The notes beneath the pieces are model-generated. The model saw only the letters and a program-made list of their open reading frames with translations. It had not been told where the DNA came from and did not search any database. Position numbers and translations under genes: made by a program. Shown in pieces: positions 46,654-55,779 of a stretch of DNA of 64,000 nucleotides. How positions within the stretch are numbered: the stretch's first letter is position 1; each line of letters begins with the position of its first letter. The stretch lies in the NCBI GenBank assembly GCA_020445745.1, contig JAGRGB010000029.1, forward strand, positions 186,001 to 250,000, in the 5' to 3' direction. This stretch comes from Rhodocyclaceae bacterium (GTDB lineage Bacteria; Pseudomonadota; Gammaproteobacteria; Burkholderiales; Rhodocyclaceae).

Positions 46654-47100
46654 CTACATCACGCTGACCACCAGCGAGGCATCGATCTTGTGCCAGCGAA
46701 ACGGAATCACGTAGGCGCGCACGTCCTTCGGCACGCTGATGCGCTGGTCGCTGCCGTGCACCACCACCGGAACGGAGATCAGGAACTCGTGGCCGAATTC
46801 GCGACGGGCGTTGCCGGAGATGGTGTTGGCGATCTCGCCGGCCAGGTCGGCCAGGTTTTCGTCGCAGACGTCGGTCTCGCCGGCGCGCAGCAGCATCTCG
46901 CGCAGGATCTCCCGGGGCGAACTGAAATAGACGCAGCCCTTGCGATTGCCGGAGATGCCGATCACCCCGGTGAAGTCGTGCACCGGCAACTGGAGCGGGT
47001 CGCACAGGTAGGGCGAGCCGACCTCGGCGGGGCGGCCGGTCTCCTGCGCGAAGTAGTGCTGGATGATGGCGACGAAGATGCGCAGCTGTTGCTCGTCCAT
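46654..47100 (-). CDS. cheX: CheX-like response-regulator phosphatase
   Basis: 148 residues from ATG 47100. The core DLAGEIANTISGNARREF corresponds to the CheC/CheX phosphatase helix (E-x-x-N pattern), and the domain GVIGISG...GCVYFSS matches the family's beta strands. CheX dephosphorylates CheY-like proteins. Only 2 bp separate it from the upstream single-domain response regulator, strongly suggesting that regulator is its substrate. Cytoplasmic. Confidence 0.82.
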   Translation of the reverse strand: MDEQQLRIFVAIIQHYFAQETGRPAEVGSPYLCDPLQLPVHDFTGVIGISGNRKGCVYFSSPREILREMLLRAGETDVCDENLADLAGEIANTISGNARREFGHEFLISVPVVVHGSDQRISVPKDVRAYVIPFRWHKIDASLVVSVM

Positions 47101-47102
47101 GG

Positions 47103-47468
47103 TCAATCCTCGGAAAACAGTTCGCCGATCGCTTCGGTCAGGTCGTGCTCGGTGAAGGGCTTGCAGACGAAGCCCTGGGCGCCTTCCTTGAGGGCCTGGA
47201 TCGCGGTCGCCTTGTCGGCCAGCGCAGAGACCACCAGGATGCGCACCGTCGGGTTCACGGCCCGGATGCGGCGGATGCATTCGATGCCGTCCATGCCGGG
47301 CATCGTGATGTCCATCGTGATCACGTCCGGGCGGCTGCTGACGCAGCGCTCGACGGCGTCCTCGCCGTTCGGCGCCAGGCCCACCACTTCGAGGCCGTGC
47401 TCGCCGAGGGCGCGGGCGATCTTGCTGCGGATGATGTTCGAATCGTCCACGATCATCAGGCGTTTCAT
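47103..47468 (-). CDS. CheY-like single-domain response regulator
   Basis: 121 residues consisting only of a receiver domain: MIVDDSN, phospho-Asp53 (VITMDITMPGMDG), Ser81 in VVSALAD in place of the usual Thr, and Lys103 in VCKPF. It lacks an output domain, so it signals by protein-protein contact. Its ATG overlaps the kinase stop (ATGA), and the CheX-like gene follows immediately, giving a kinase, carrier and phosphatase operon. Confidence 0.92.
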   Translation of the reverse strand: MKRLMIVDDSNIIRSKIARALGEHGLEVVGLAPNGEDAVERCVSSRPDVITMDITMPGMDGIECIRRIRAVNPTVRILVVSALADKATAIQALKEGAQGFVCKPFTEHDLTEAIGELFSED

Positions 47469-49603
47469 GCGACCACCTCCTCTTGCGGCTGCACGCTGCG
47501 TTCGGCCTTCGCCCGGGGGGCGAGAGTGCCCAGGCTGAGGCGGAAATGGCAGTACTCGCCCGGCGTGCTGCCGATGCGGATCTGCCCGCCGAGCTGCATC
47601 ACCAGCGCCTTGACGGTGTCCAGGCCGGCGCCGCGGCCGCCGTCCTCGTCCACGCTGTCGCGGGTGCTGAGGCCGGGCTCGAAGATCAGGCCGACGACGC
47701 GGCGCGAGTCCATCGCCGCGGCTTCCTCCTTGCTCAGGCGGCCGGCCCGGACCGCGGCCTCGCGTACCTTGGCGACCGAGATGCCTTCGCCGTCGTCGCG
47801 GAACGACAGATCCACCCCACCGTCCTCCCGCGAGGAAAGGTAGACCGACAGCCGGCCGGTCTCGGGCTTGCCCCGCAGCCGGCGCGTCTCGCGGTCTTCG
47901 ATGCCATGCACGATGGCATTGCGAATGAACTGATTGACCATCGAATTGAGGGCGTCGCGCAGAGGATCCGGCAGCGTCTCGGCGTCGATGCCGTGGTAGC
48001 CGAGTTCCACCCGGCGGTCGTGCTCGGTGGCCAGCCGCGCCGCGAAGGCCTGCCAGCGCTGCACGAAGGGCAGGGCCTGGACGCCCGGGTCGTGCTGCGG
48101 ACGGGGCGCCTCGACCGACACCACACCACGGATCTGGGCCACCCGGCCGGCCGCCTGGTACAAGGCCTCGATTTCCTCGAACAGGCCTTTGACCCGCACC
48201 GTGACCGGCAGGAAATCCTCGCCGGCGAGGGCCGGACGTTCGCGCAGCCCGGAGAGGATGTCCTCCAGGCTGTGCAGCGAGGTCGCCAGGCCGGTCAGGC
48301 CCAGCGCAGAGGCATCGCCCTTGACGCGATGGGCGATGCGATAGATCGAATTGATCGTCTCCTTGCCGACCTCGCGGGCGCTGCCCTGTTCGCGCAGTTG
48401 CCGGTTGATGTGCTGCAGGCCGTCCTGGGCGGAGCGCAGGAACTGGTTCATCGTTGCCGGCTCGACTTGCAGGATCTCGACCAGCAGGCCCATCTGCCCC
48501 TTGGCGCGCTCCTCGGATGCCTTGAGTTCGCGCTCGAGCAGCACGTTGCGGGTGATGTCGTTGGCGGTGACCAGCAGGTGGGTGACCTGGCCGGCCTCGA
48601 AGACGCGGTTGAAGCCGAACTGCAGGTAGCGGACCTCGGCCTCGCCCGGACCCTGTGCCAGGTTGACCTCGACGCACTCGAGCGGGTTGAGGCTCACCAC
48701 CAGCTTTTCCTTGACGTCGTGGCGCAGCAGCAGGTCGATGTACTCGCGGGTGGTGTCGAGGGTCTTCGGCGTGACGGCCGGCGAGATGATCTCGTAGAAG
48801 CTTCGTCCGGCAAGCTGCGAAGTACCCAGCACCCGGGTCAGCGACGACGAGAACTGGGAGCCGATACGTCCTTCGCCGTCGAGCAGGAACAGGCCGTCCT
48901 GGGTCGTGCGCAGGATGTCGTCGGTCTCGCGCCGCGCGCGCTCGAGTTCGCGGTCGGATTCGCGCAGGTGGCGAATGAAGTGGAACAGGATGATCAGGAA
49001 GTTCGCCGTCGCCAGCGAGATGCCGGCCACCTGCACGGCACGCAGCGTGGTCGCCTTGGACGCCGCCAGCTCCTCGACACGGGTGGTCAGATCGTTCATC
49101 AGCTTGAGCAGCGGCAGGTTCGCGGTCTCGGCCTGGCGGACCAGTTCGGAGGCTGTTTCGGGGTCGGCGCGGCCGCGCTCGATGACGGCTGCGATGCTTG
49201 CCTGGTAGGGATCCCACAGGCGGCGTGCCTCGGCGAGCACGGTGCGAGCCACTGGGTCGTCCACGGCGGCGATGTGGATCGGCTGGCCGTCGCCGCCGGC
49301 CGTCTCGCCGCCTTGCTCGAAGGCCGCGAGGGTGCGGTCGAAGAGCGAGAAGGCGGCGATCAGTTCCTTCATCTCGGTGGCCTGCCCGGAGCCGGCGGCG
49401 GCACGGTTCTCGAGCTGCAGGGTGAGCTTGGCGGTGCGCTGGGTCAGCATCCGCTGGCGACCGGCCAGGTTCACGTTGACGGCGTCGCTGGCGATCTCGC
49501 TCGAGATGAAGAAGTTGAGGACCAGCACCCCCAGGTCGAAGATCAGGAACAGTGCGATCGAGATGACGATGGTGCGATATTTGCCGAGGTCGATGCCGAA
49601 CAT
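47465..49603 (-). CDS. Membrane histidine kinase with PAS, Hpt and CheA-like ATPase
   Basis: 712 residues from ATG 49603, which has GGAG 6-7 nt upstream; ATG 49690 is an alternative. TM1 lies near 8-35, followed by a PilJ/NarX-type periplasmic helical sensor (LAGRQRMLTQRTAKLTLQL) and TM2 near 210-232. A PAS domain follows at ~245-370, then an Hpt-like region with probable phospho-His425 (RIAHRVKGDASALGL). The ATPase of CheA type has N-box VNQFIRNAIVHGIEDRETR, FRDDGEGIS and GRGAGLDTVKALV. No CheW-like domain is present. The His to CheY-like regulator flow is inferred from the operon. Confidence 0.88.
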   Translation of the reverse strand: MFGIDLGKYRTIVISIALFLIFDLGVLVLNFFISSEIASDAVNVNLAGRQRMLTQRTAKLTLQLENRAAAGSGQATEMKELIAAFSLFDRTLAAFEQGGETAGGDGQPIHIAAVDDPVARTVLAEARRLWDPYQASIAAVIERGRADPETASELVRQAETANLPLLKLMNDLTTRVEELAASKATTLRAVQVAGISLATANFLIILFHFIRHLRESDRELERARRETDDILRTTQDGLFLLDGEGRIGSQFSSSLTRVLGTSQLAGRSFYEIISPAVTPKTLDTTREYIDLLLRHDVKEKLVVSLNPLECVEVNLAQGPGEAEVRYLQFGFNRVFEAGQVTHLLVTANDITRNVLLERELKASEERAKGQMGLLVEILQVEPATMNQFLRSAQDGLQHINRQLREQGSAREVGKETINSIYRIAHRVKGDASALGLTGLATSLHSLEDILSGLRERPALAGEDFLPVTVRVKGLFEEIEALYQAAGRVAQIRGVVSVEAPRPQHDPGVQALPFVQRWQAFAARLATEHDRRVELGYHGIDAETLPDPLRDALNSMVNQFIRNAIVHGIEDRETRRLRGKPETGRLSVYLSSREDGGVDLSFRDDGEGISVAKVREAAVRAGRLSKEEAAAMDSRRVVGLIFEPGLSTRDSVDEDGGRGAGLDTVKALVMQLGGQIRIGSTPGEYCHFRLSLGTLAPRAKAERSVQPQEEVVA

Positions 49604-50592
49604 GGTGGGCTCCAGCGCGGTGATGCGGTGTGTCCAGTGGATGTCGTTGGCATCGGCCCGAAGCGGCGCACCTTGAGCCGATTTATCCATTTCGGTTGAG
49701 CGCCGGGCGCGCGCCCGGGCCGCCGACGGTTCGATCGCTCCGGAACCGTGCCCCGGGATCCGCATCGCCGACCGTGGCGACGGCGACGGCGCCGGCGCCG
49801 TTCGCCGACGTTTCCGCTCGGGGAACCGCGAGTCGGGGCATCGCCGGCAGCCGGCTCCCTGGATCGAGGGCTGTCTGGATCAAGGCGCAACGGGGCGCAG
49901 CGGCCCGTTCCCGCACGCCGATTGCGCGGCGCAACCCGGCGGACATCGGCGCGATCGCGATGCGCCGGCGGAGCTTCCGGCGCGGGAGGAGCTGCGCGGC
50001 CAAGGTCTCATTTAACAAAATGTATAACTTTTCCCTGGATGGGACCGCGGCGTCCGGCGTCGCGCAAGGTTCGCCCGAATGTCGCGGGCTGCCGGCTTCG
50101 TGCGTCGTCATTGCTGCAAGCCAACGCGGGTGTCGCAGGCAACTGGCAGGGCGTCGTGGTGGTCGTCCGATGCCGGGCGTATGGCCTGCTCGGGCCGGCG
50201 GTCCAGCCGCCGCCCCGGGCACGGGCCGCTCCGCTGCTGGTCATCGAGCTCGCGCTGGCACGGCGCGGCGCGCATGCCGGCGACCCGGGGCGAAAATCCG
50301 GTTGATCGCCGCCCCTTTCCGGGCGGTGGGCGCTGCTCCTGCATTGCAGCATCGGCGCACCACGCCGGCCGCGATGACGTTGCCATCGGATGGCCGGCGC
50401 GATCGCCGCCGCGGCGCGGCTTCCGACATGCTGCTAACCCTTATGGACCGCTGCGGAATTCATGTACCAGAATCAGGAAGCAAGCGGTATCGGGGGTGTC
50501 CCGGTCAGCCAGGGGTGTCCCTAAGTTCGCCGCCGCAGGCCTTGCAGCGGCGTTTGTCCGAGCACATCGGACGCTGAAACGGAGGAGACACC
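49604..50592. other. 989-bp intergenic region, no gene supported
   Basis: Frames on both strands are Arg/Ala/Pro/Gly-rich with no recognisable domain. An AT-rich patch at about 50008-50036 (ATTTAACAAAATGTATAAC) stands out from its GC-rich surroundings and may be promoter or operator DNA for the TRAP operon or the divergent kinase. The leader immediately before dctP carries a GGAGGAG site. Confidence 0.5.
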
Positions 50593-51762
50593 ATGACCAA
50601 AAACAAGACCCAGTCGCCACCCGACCCGTCGCTCACCGCGCCGCTGTCCGGGGCGGGGAGTGCGCGCAGGCGCTTCATCGGCCGGGCCGCTGCCGGCGCG
50701 GCGGGTGCGGCCGCGGCAGGCTTCCCGATGATCTCGGTGGCCCAGTCGCCGATCGTGATCAAGATGCAGGGGGCGTGGGGCGCCAAGGACATCTTCAACG
50801 AGTTCGCCCAGGAATACGTGACGCGGGTCAATGACATGGCCGGTGGCCGCCTGCGCATCGACTACCTGGTGGCCGGTTCGGTGGTCAAGCCGTTCGAGGT
50901 CATGGATGCGGTCAACAAGGGCGTGATCGATGCCGGACACCATGTGCCGGTGTACTGGTACGGCAAGTCGAAGGTGGCGTCGCTGTTCGGCTCCGGACCG
51001 ATCAACGGCTGCAACGCCGAGCAGACGCTGGCCTGGATCTATCGCGGCGGCGGCTACGAGCTCTATCAGGAACTGCTTAAGAAGCTGCAGCTAGACGTCG
51101 TCGGTTTCTTCTGTATGCCGATGCCGACCCAGCCGCTGGGCTGGTTCAAGAAGCCGGTCACCAGCGCGGACGACATGAAGGGCCTGAAATACCGCACCGT
51201 GGGTCTGGCCGCAGACGTCATGCAGGAGATGGGGCTGCGGGTCACGCAGTTGCCCGGCGGCGAGATCGTGCCGGCCATGGAACGGGGTGTGATCGAGGCC
51301 TTCGAGTTCAACAACCCGACCTCGGACCGCCGCTTCGGTGCCCAGGACGTGGCCAAGAACTACATGATGGGCTCCTACCACCAGGCGATGGAGTTCTTCG
51401 AGATCGTCTTCAATCGCAAGCTGTTCGATTCGCTGGCGCCGGACCTGCAGGCGATCCTGCGTTACAGCGCCGAGGCCGCCAGCTCGGCCAACACCTGGAC
51501 CGCCTACGACAATTACTCGAAGGATCTGCAGGAATTGATGGGCGCCGGTGTCCACGTCTTGCGTACGCCGCCCAGCATCTTCGATGCCCAGCTCGCGGCC
51601 TGGGACAAGGTCACCAAGCGACTCTCCGACGAAGACCCGTTCTTCAAGAAGGTCGTCGAGTCGCAACGTGCGTGGTCGAAACGGGTGGCCTACTACCACT
51701 TCTTCAACGAAGCGGATTACAAGAAGGGATACGAGCACATCCACGGCAAGCTCGGCTTCTGA
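50593..51762 (+). CDS. dctP: TRAP transporter substrate-binding protein, Tat-exported
   Basis: 389 residues starting at ATG 50593, with GGAGGAG upstream. A twin-arginine signal (ARRRFIGRAAAG) leads to a DctP-family two-lobed periplasmic receptor (VIKMQGAWGAKDIFNEFAQEY; KGLKYRTVGLAADVMQEMG; GGEIVPAMERGVIEAFEFNNP). The GGEIVPALxxGxIDA-like motif and the Phe/Asn following it are typical of TRAP receptors for organic acids. The layout recalls 2-oxoacid binders such as TakP, but the ligand is not established. It heads an operon with both TRAP permease subunits and an amidase. Confidence 0.92.
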   Translation: MTKNKTQSPPDPSLTAPLSGAGSARRRFIGRAAAGAAGAAAAGFPMISVAQSPIVIKMQGAWGAKDIFNEFAQEYVTRVNDMAGGRLRIDYLVAGSVVKPFEVMDAVNKGVIDAGHHVPVYWYGKSKVASLFGSGPINGCNAEQTLAWIYRGGGYELYQELLKKLQLDVVGFFCMPMPTQPLGWFKKPVTSADDMKGLKYRTVGLAADVMQEMGLRVTQLPGGEIVPAMERGVIEAFEFNNPTSDRRFGAQDVAKNYMMGSYHQAMEFFEIVFNRKLFDSLAPDLQAILRYSAEAASSANTWTAYDNYSKDLQELMGAGVHVLRTPPSIFDAQLAAWDKVTKRLSDEDPFFKKVVESQRAWSKRVAYYHFFNEADYKKGYEHIHGKLGF

Positions 51763-51842
51763 GCCCGGCACCTTGTCGGCATTGACGGACGGGGCTTCGG
51801 CCCCGCCCGGATCTCGCCCCCGGCGGGGCAGGGGAAGCCCAC

Positions 51843-52445
51843 ATGCTGAATCGATTCCTGCTGGCGATCGACCAGTTCAGCATGGCGGTGGGCCACGCCT
51901 TCGCGTGGTGCATCGTCGTGCTGACACTGGGGACCTCGTACGAGGTTTTCGTGCGCTACGTGCTGAACAGCCCGACCACCTGGGCGTTCGACATGAGCTA
52001 TGTCCTGTACGGCGCCCTGTTCCTGATGTCGGGCGCCTATGCGCTGTCGCGCAATGCCCACGTCCGTGCCGACATGCTGTATCGCCTGTGGCCGCCGCGA
52101 TGGCAGGCCGGTGTCGAACTGGTGCTGTATTTCATCTTCTTCTTTCCCGGCGTCACCGCATTGATCTTCGCCGGCTGGGACTATGCATCGGACGCCTGGC
52201 GGCTCAAGGAGGTCAGCGTCAACAGCCCGGCCGGGGTGCCGATCTACCAGCTCAAGGCCCTGATACCGCTGGCCGGCGCCATTCTCTGGATCCAGGGCGT
52301 GGCCCAGGTCGTGCGCTGCGTCCTGTGCCTGCGGGACGGTGCATGGCCGGCGCAGCTCCATGACGTCGAGGAGATGGAGCAGAAGGCCCTCGAACTCAAG
52401 CAGACGGGCATGCCGCAGGAAACGCGGCGGGGAGCAGGGTCATGA
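51843..52445 (+). CDS. dctQ: TRAP transporter small permease (DctQ)
   Basis: 200 residues with four hydrophobic segments and the DctQ pattern (WCIVVLTLGTSYEVFVRYVLNSPTTWAFDMSYVLYG; SRNAHVRADMLYRLWPP). It is the small membrane subunit that links the receptor to the large permease. It has a GGGGAAG site upstream and lies 80 bp after dctP. Normally dctM would follow directly; here a 449-bp repeat block intervenes. Confidence 0.9.
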   Translation: MLNRFLLAIDQFSMAVGHAFAWCIVVLTLGTSYEVFVRYVLNSPTTWAFDMSYVLYGALFLMSGAYALSRNAHVRADMLYRLWPPRWQAGVELVLYFIFFFPGVTALIFAGWDYASDAWRLKEVSVNSPAGVPIYQLKALIPLAGAILWIQGVAQVVRCVLCLRDGAWPAQLHDVEEMEQKALELKQTGMPQETRRGAGS

Positions 52446-52897
52446 GCGCGTCCGCACGGCCGTCCGAAGGACGCGCGGATCCTCCCGCGGGGAGGGTGTC
52501 GCGCAGCGACGGGAGGGTGGTGCCGAGCGCGTCCGCACGGCCGTCCGAAGGACGCGCGGTTCCTCCGAAGGGGGTGAGGCGGGGGTTTCGCGAAGCACTG
52601 CTTCGCGCCCGCCGAACGGGCCGGCTGTGCAAAGCCGGCACTGGACTGAGGCGGGGGTTTCGCGAAGGACTGCTTCGCGCCCGCCGAACGGGCCGGCTGT
52701 GCAAAGCCGGCACTGGACTGGGGCGGGGGTTTCGCGAAGCACTGCTTCGCGCCCGCCGAACGGGCCGGCCGTGCAAAGCCGGCACCGGACTGGGGCAGGG
52801 GTTTCGCGAAGCACCGCTTCGCGCCCGCCGAACGGGCCGGCCGGGCAAAGCCGGACCTGAACGGGCGGCCAGCGAGGGGAGGGTGGCTCCATGAGCG
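52441..52897 (+). repeat. Tandem-repeat block inserted between TRAP permease genes
   Basis: Two unit types. First, a GAGCGCGTCCGCACGG unit occurs twice 81 bp apart (52444 and 52525). Then four copies of a 72-bp unit start at 52577, 52649, 52721 and 52793, the last degenerate. Each 72-bp unit holds the inverted repeat CGCGAAGCA-C-TGCTTCGCG and the hairpin CCGGCT-N6-AGCCGG. CATGAGCG flanks the whole block at 52441 and 52890. Units are multiples of three, so one frame (52442-52894) stays open for 150 Arg/Gly-rich codons, but I do not regard it as a proven gene. Confidence 0.88.
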
Positions 52898-54237
52898 ATC
52901 CCGAAATCGCCCTGCTGATGCTGGGCAGCTTCATCGTCATCATCATGCTCGGCTTTCCGGTGGCCTTCACGCTGATGGCGATGGGAGTCGGCTTCGGCTA
53001 CTACGCCTACTTCCGGCCGGGTCAGGAAATCTTCGAGAGCCGGGTGTTCTACCTGCTGACCCAGAATACCTTCAGCGTGATGAACAACGACGTACTGACC
53101 GCGGTGCCGCTGTTCCTGTTCATGGGCTACGTGATAGAGCGCGCCAACATCCTCGACCGCCTGTTCTACTCGATGCAGGTGGCGTTCCGCGCGATACCGG
53201 GCTCGATGGCGGTCGCGGCGCTGGCGACCTGCGCCCTGTTCGCGACCGCCACCGGCATCGTCGGGGCGGTGGTGACGCTGATGGGATTGCTGGCCTTCCC
53301 GGCGATGCTGAAGGCCGGCTATGACCAGAAGCTGTCGGCAGGCGTGATCTGCGCCGGCGGCACGCTGGGCATCCTGATACCGCCCTCGATCATGCTGATC
53401 GTCTATGGCGCCACGGCCGCGGTCAGCGTCGTCAAGCTCTACGCGGCAGCGATGCTGCCCGGCTTCATGCTGGCCGGCCTGTACATCGTCTATGTGGTCG
53501 GCCGCGCGGCGATCAATCCGAAGCTGTGCCCGAAACTTCCGAAGAGCGAGACCGCGCTGCCGCTGTTGCGCGTGGTGGTGATGCTGCTCGAGTCCTTCGT
53601 GCCGCTGACCGTGCTGATCCTGTCGGTGCTCGGGGCGATCCTGTTCGGCCTGGCGACGCCGAGCGAGGCGGCGGCGATCGGTGCCCTGGGCGGGCTGGTG
53701 CTGGCGCTGGTCTACCGGGCACTGACCTGGGCGCGGATGAAGGAGGCGGTGTTCCTGACGGCTCGCACGTCGGCGATGGTGTGCTGGCTGTTCGTCGGCT
53801 CGTGGACCTTCTCGTCGGTGTTCTCCTACCTCGGCGGCGAGGGCCTGATCAAGGATTTCGTGCTCGGCCTCGACCTGTCGCCGCTGACCTTCCTGATCCT
53901 GTCGCAAATCATCATCTTCCTGCTCGGCTGGCCGCTGGAGTGGAGCGAGATCATCATCATCTTCGTGCCGATCTTCCTGCCGCTATTGCCGCACTTCGGT
54001 GTCGATCCGATGATGTTCGGCATCCTCGTCGCGCTCAACCTGCAGACCTCGTTCCTGACGCCGCCGATGGCGATGTCCGCCTACTACCTGAAGGGCGTGG
54101 CGCCGCCCCATGTACAGTTGTGGGAGATCTTCAAGGGCTGCTTCCCGTTCCTGGGCATGGTGATCCTGTCGATCGTCATGGTGTACGTGTTCCCGCAGAT
54201 CGTGACCTGGCTGCCGGACCTGTTCTATGGCCGCTGA
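52891..54237 (+). CDS. dctM: TRAP transporter large permease (DctM)
   Basis: 448 residues with about 12 hydrophobic segments. DctM motifs are ALLMLGSFIVIIMLGFPVAFTLM, GGTLGILIPPSIMLIVYG, GLATPSEAAAIGALG and NLQTSFLTPPMAMSAYYLKG. It is the Na+-coupled transport subunit of the TRAP system. The ATG lies at the right end of the repeat block, with GGGGAGGGTGG upstream. It overlaps the amidase start by 11 bp. Confidence 0.94.
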   Translation: MSDPEIALLMLGSFIVIIMLGFPVAFTLMAMGVGFGYYAYFRPGQEIFESRVFYLLTQNTFSVMNNDVLTAVPLFLFMGYVIERANILDRLFYSMQVAFRAIPGSMAVAALATCALFATATGIVGAVVTLMGLLAFPAMLKAGYDQKLSAGVICAGGTLGILIPPSIMLIVYGATAAVSVVKLYAAAMLPGFMLAGLYIVYVVGRAAINPKLCPKLPKSETALPLLRVVVMLLESFVPLTVLILSVLGAILFGLATPSEAAAIGALGGLVLALVYRALTWARMKEAVFLTARTSAMVCWLFVGSWTFSSVFSYLGGEGLIKDFVLGLDLSPLTFLILSQIIIFLLGWPLEWSEIIIIFVPIFLPLLPHFGVDPMMFGILVALNLQTSFLTPPMAMSAYYLKGVAPPHVQLWEIFKGCFPFLGMVILSIVMVYVFPQIVTWLPDLFYGR

Positions 54238-55612
54238 TCCGGGGGCGACGATGGTTCAAGGGGGTCTGGCGGATGTCGGGCGGTGCGAGTCCGCGGCTGC
54301 GCTGCTCGCACTGATGACGGAAGGACGCATCAGTGCGGAAGAGGTGGCCCGGGCATTCCTCGCGCGGGTCGAAGAGGTCGAGGGCGAGGTCCGCGCGTGG
54401 GCTGCGATCGAGCCGGATCTGGTGTTGCGCCAGGCCAGGGCCTGCGACGAATACCGGCGCTGCGGCGGCGAGCCCGGCCCGCTGCACGGGCTGCCGGTGG
54501 GCGTCAAGGACATCATCGACACCGCCGACCTGCCGACCGAACTGGGCACGCCGCTGCACGCCGGCCGGCGACCGTCGCACGATGCCGTGGTGGTGACGCG
54601 CTTGCGCCAGGCCGGCGCGGTGATCATGGGCAAGACGGTGACCACCGAGATGGCGACCTACGCGCCGGGACCGACCCGCAATCCCCACGACCCGAGCCGT
54701 ACTCCGGGTGGCTCGTCGAGCGGCTCGGCGGCGGCGGTGGCGGCCGGCATGGTGCCGCTGGCGCTCGGCACCCAGACCAACGGCAGCGTCATCCGCCCGG
54801 CCGCGTTCTGCGGGGTGGTCGGCTTCAAGCCGAGCTACGGACTGCTGCCACGAAGCGGAGTGCTGCGGCAGTCGCCGGCCCTCGACCAGCTCGGCGTGTT
54901 CGCTGCCAGCCTCGAGGATGCGGCGCTGCTGGTGGACGTTCTGGCCGGCTGCGACGACGGCGATCCCGCGACCCGGCCACAGGCTCCGATGCGTCTGCAC
55001 CGCGGCTGGGCGCGCCCGCTGCCGATGGCGCCACGCTTTGCGTTGGTGCGCACGGCCTACTGGGAGCACGCCGACGCCGACACCCGCGACGCCTTTGGCG
55101 AACTGCAGGCGCTGCTCGGCGACGCGGTCGAGGAGGTGCGCCTGCCGCCACTGTTGGACGATGCCTGGGCCTGGCATCGAAGCATCATGGAGGCCGACAT
55201 CGCCCGCCACTACCGCCACGAGTACGAGCGCGGTGGCGACGTGCTGTCGGCCGGACTGCGGCGCCAGATCGAACGCGGGCGCGAGGTGCGGGCGGTGGAT
55301 TACGCCGATGCGATCGACCGCATCGCGGCGGTCGTCGCCGGGCTCGACGAACTGCGGGAGCGCTTTGACGCGATCCTGACGCCGGCCGCGCCCGGCACCG
55401 CGCCGGCCGGCTGCGACAGCACCGGCGACCCCGGCTTCTGTACGTTGTGGACCCTGGCCGGCATGCCGGCCGTGAACCTGCCGCTGATGCACGGCGCCGA
55501 CGGCCTGCCGCTGGGCCTGCAGGTGGTCGGCTACCGCGGCGGCGACGCGCGCCTGCTGGCCGGCGCCCGCTGGCTCGAGCAGCGCATCTGCGCCGCGGAG
55601 GATCGCCCATGA
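54227..55612 (+). CDS. Amidase-signature family hydrolase
   Basis: 461 residues from ATG 54227 (ATG 54251 is an alternative). The Ser-cisSer-Lys triad can be assigned as Lys94 (VGVKDII), Ser163 (PGGSSSGSAAAVAAG) and Ser187 (TQTNGSVIRPA). It lacks the partners of GatCAB, so it is a metabolic amidase rather than a tRNA amidotransferase. Its position inside the TRAP operon suggests it acts on an imported amide or releases a 2-hydroxy or 2-oxo acid for the dehydrogenase two genes downstream. Substrate not determinable. Confidence 0.88.
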   Translation: MAADPGATMVQGGLADVGRCESAAALLALMTEGRISAEEVARAFLARVEEVEGEVRAWAAIEPDLVLRQARACDEYRRCGGEPGPLHGLPVGVKDIIDTADLPTELGTPLHAGRRPSHDAVVVTRLRQAGAVIMGKTVTTEMATYAPGPTRNPHDPSRTPGGSSSGSAAAVAAGMVPLALGTQTNGSVIRPAAFCGVVGFKPSYGLLPRSGVLRQSPALDQLGVFAASLEDAALLVDVLAGCDDGDPATRPQAPMRLHRGWARPLPMAPRFALVRTAYWEHADADTRDAFGELQALLGDAVEEVRLPPLLDDAWAWHRSIMEADIARHYRHEYERGGDVLSAGLRRQIERGREVRAVDYADAIDRIAAVVAGLDELRERFDAILTPAAPGTAPAGCDSTGDPGFCTLWTLAGMPAVNLPLMHGADGLPLGLQVVGYRGGDARLLAGARWLEQRICAAEDRP

Positions 55613-55779
55613 TCGTCAAGACCGTCACCGGCCTGATCGCAACCGCGCTGGCGGTGGCCTTCTTCGCCATACCGTTACTCAAGCTCAAGGATCCGGCACT
55701 GATCGCGGTGGTCGTGATCGGCGTCGCACTGATGATCGTCGATCTGGTGCAGAAGATCCGCAACAAGGACGACCGATGA
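55609..55779 (+). CDS. 56-residue membrane peptide in the TRAP/amidase operon
   Basis: Starts at ATG 55609 with a 4-bp overlap with the amidase stop, and its own stop overlaps the next ATG (ATGA), so it is coupled on both sides. Two hydrophobic segments (GLIATALAVAFFAIPLL and LIAVVVIGVALMIVDLV) surround a short KLKDP loop, ending in a charged tail. It could be an accessory subunit of the TRAP transporter. I recognise no family. The double coupling is the main evidence that it is real. Confidence 0.72.
   Translation: MIVKTVTGLIATALAVAFFAIPLLKLKDPALIAVVVIGVALMIVDLVQKIRNKDDR

Noticed and set aside
49683..50222. 179-codon minus-strand frame upstream of the kinase
   Set aside because: No ribosome-binding site, low-complexity Arg/Ala/Pro composition, and no recognisable domain.
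52396..53907. 503-codon minus-strand frame across the repeat block and dctM
   Set aside because: Antisense shadow of dctM extended through repeats whose unit lengths are multiples of three. No domain is visible.
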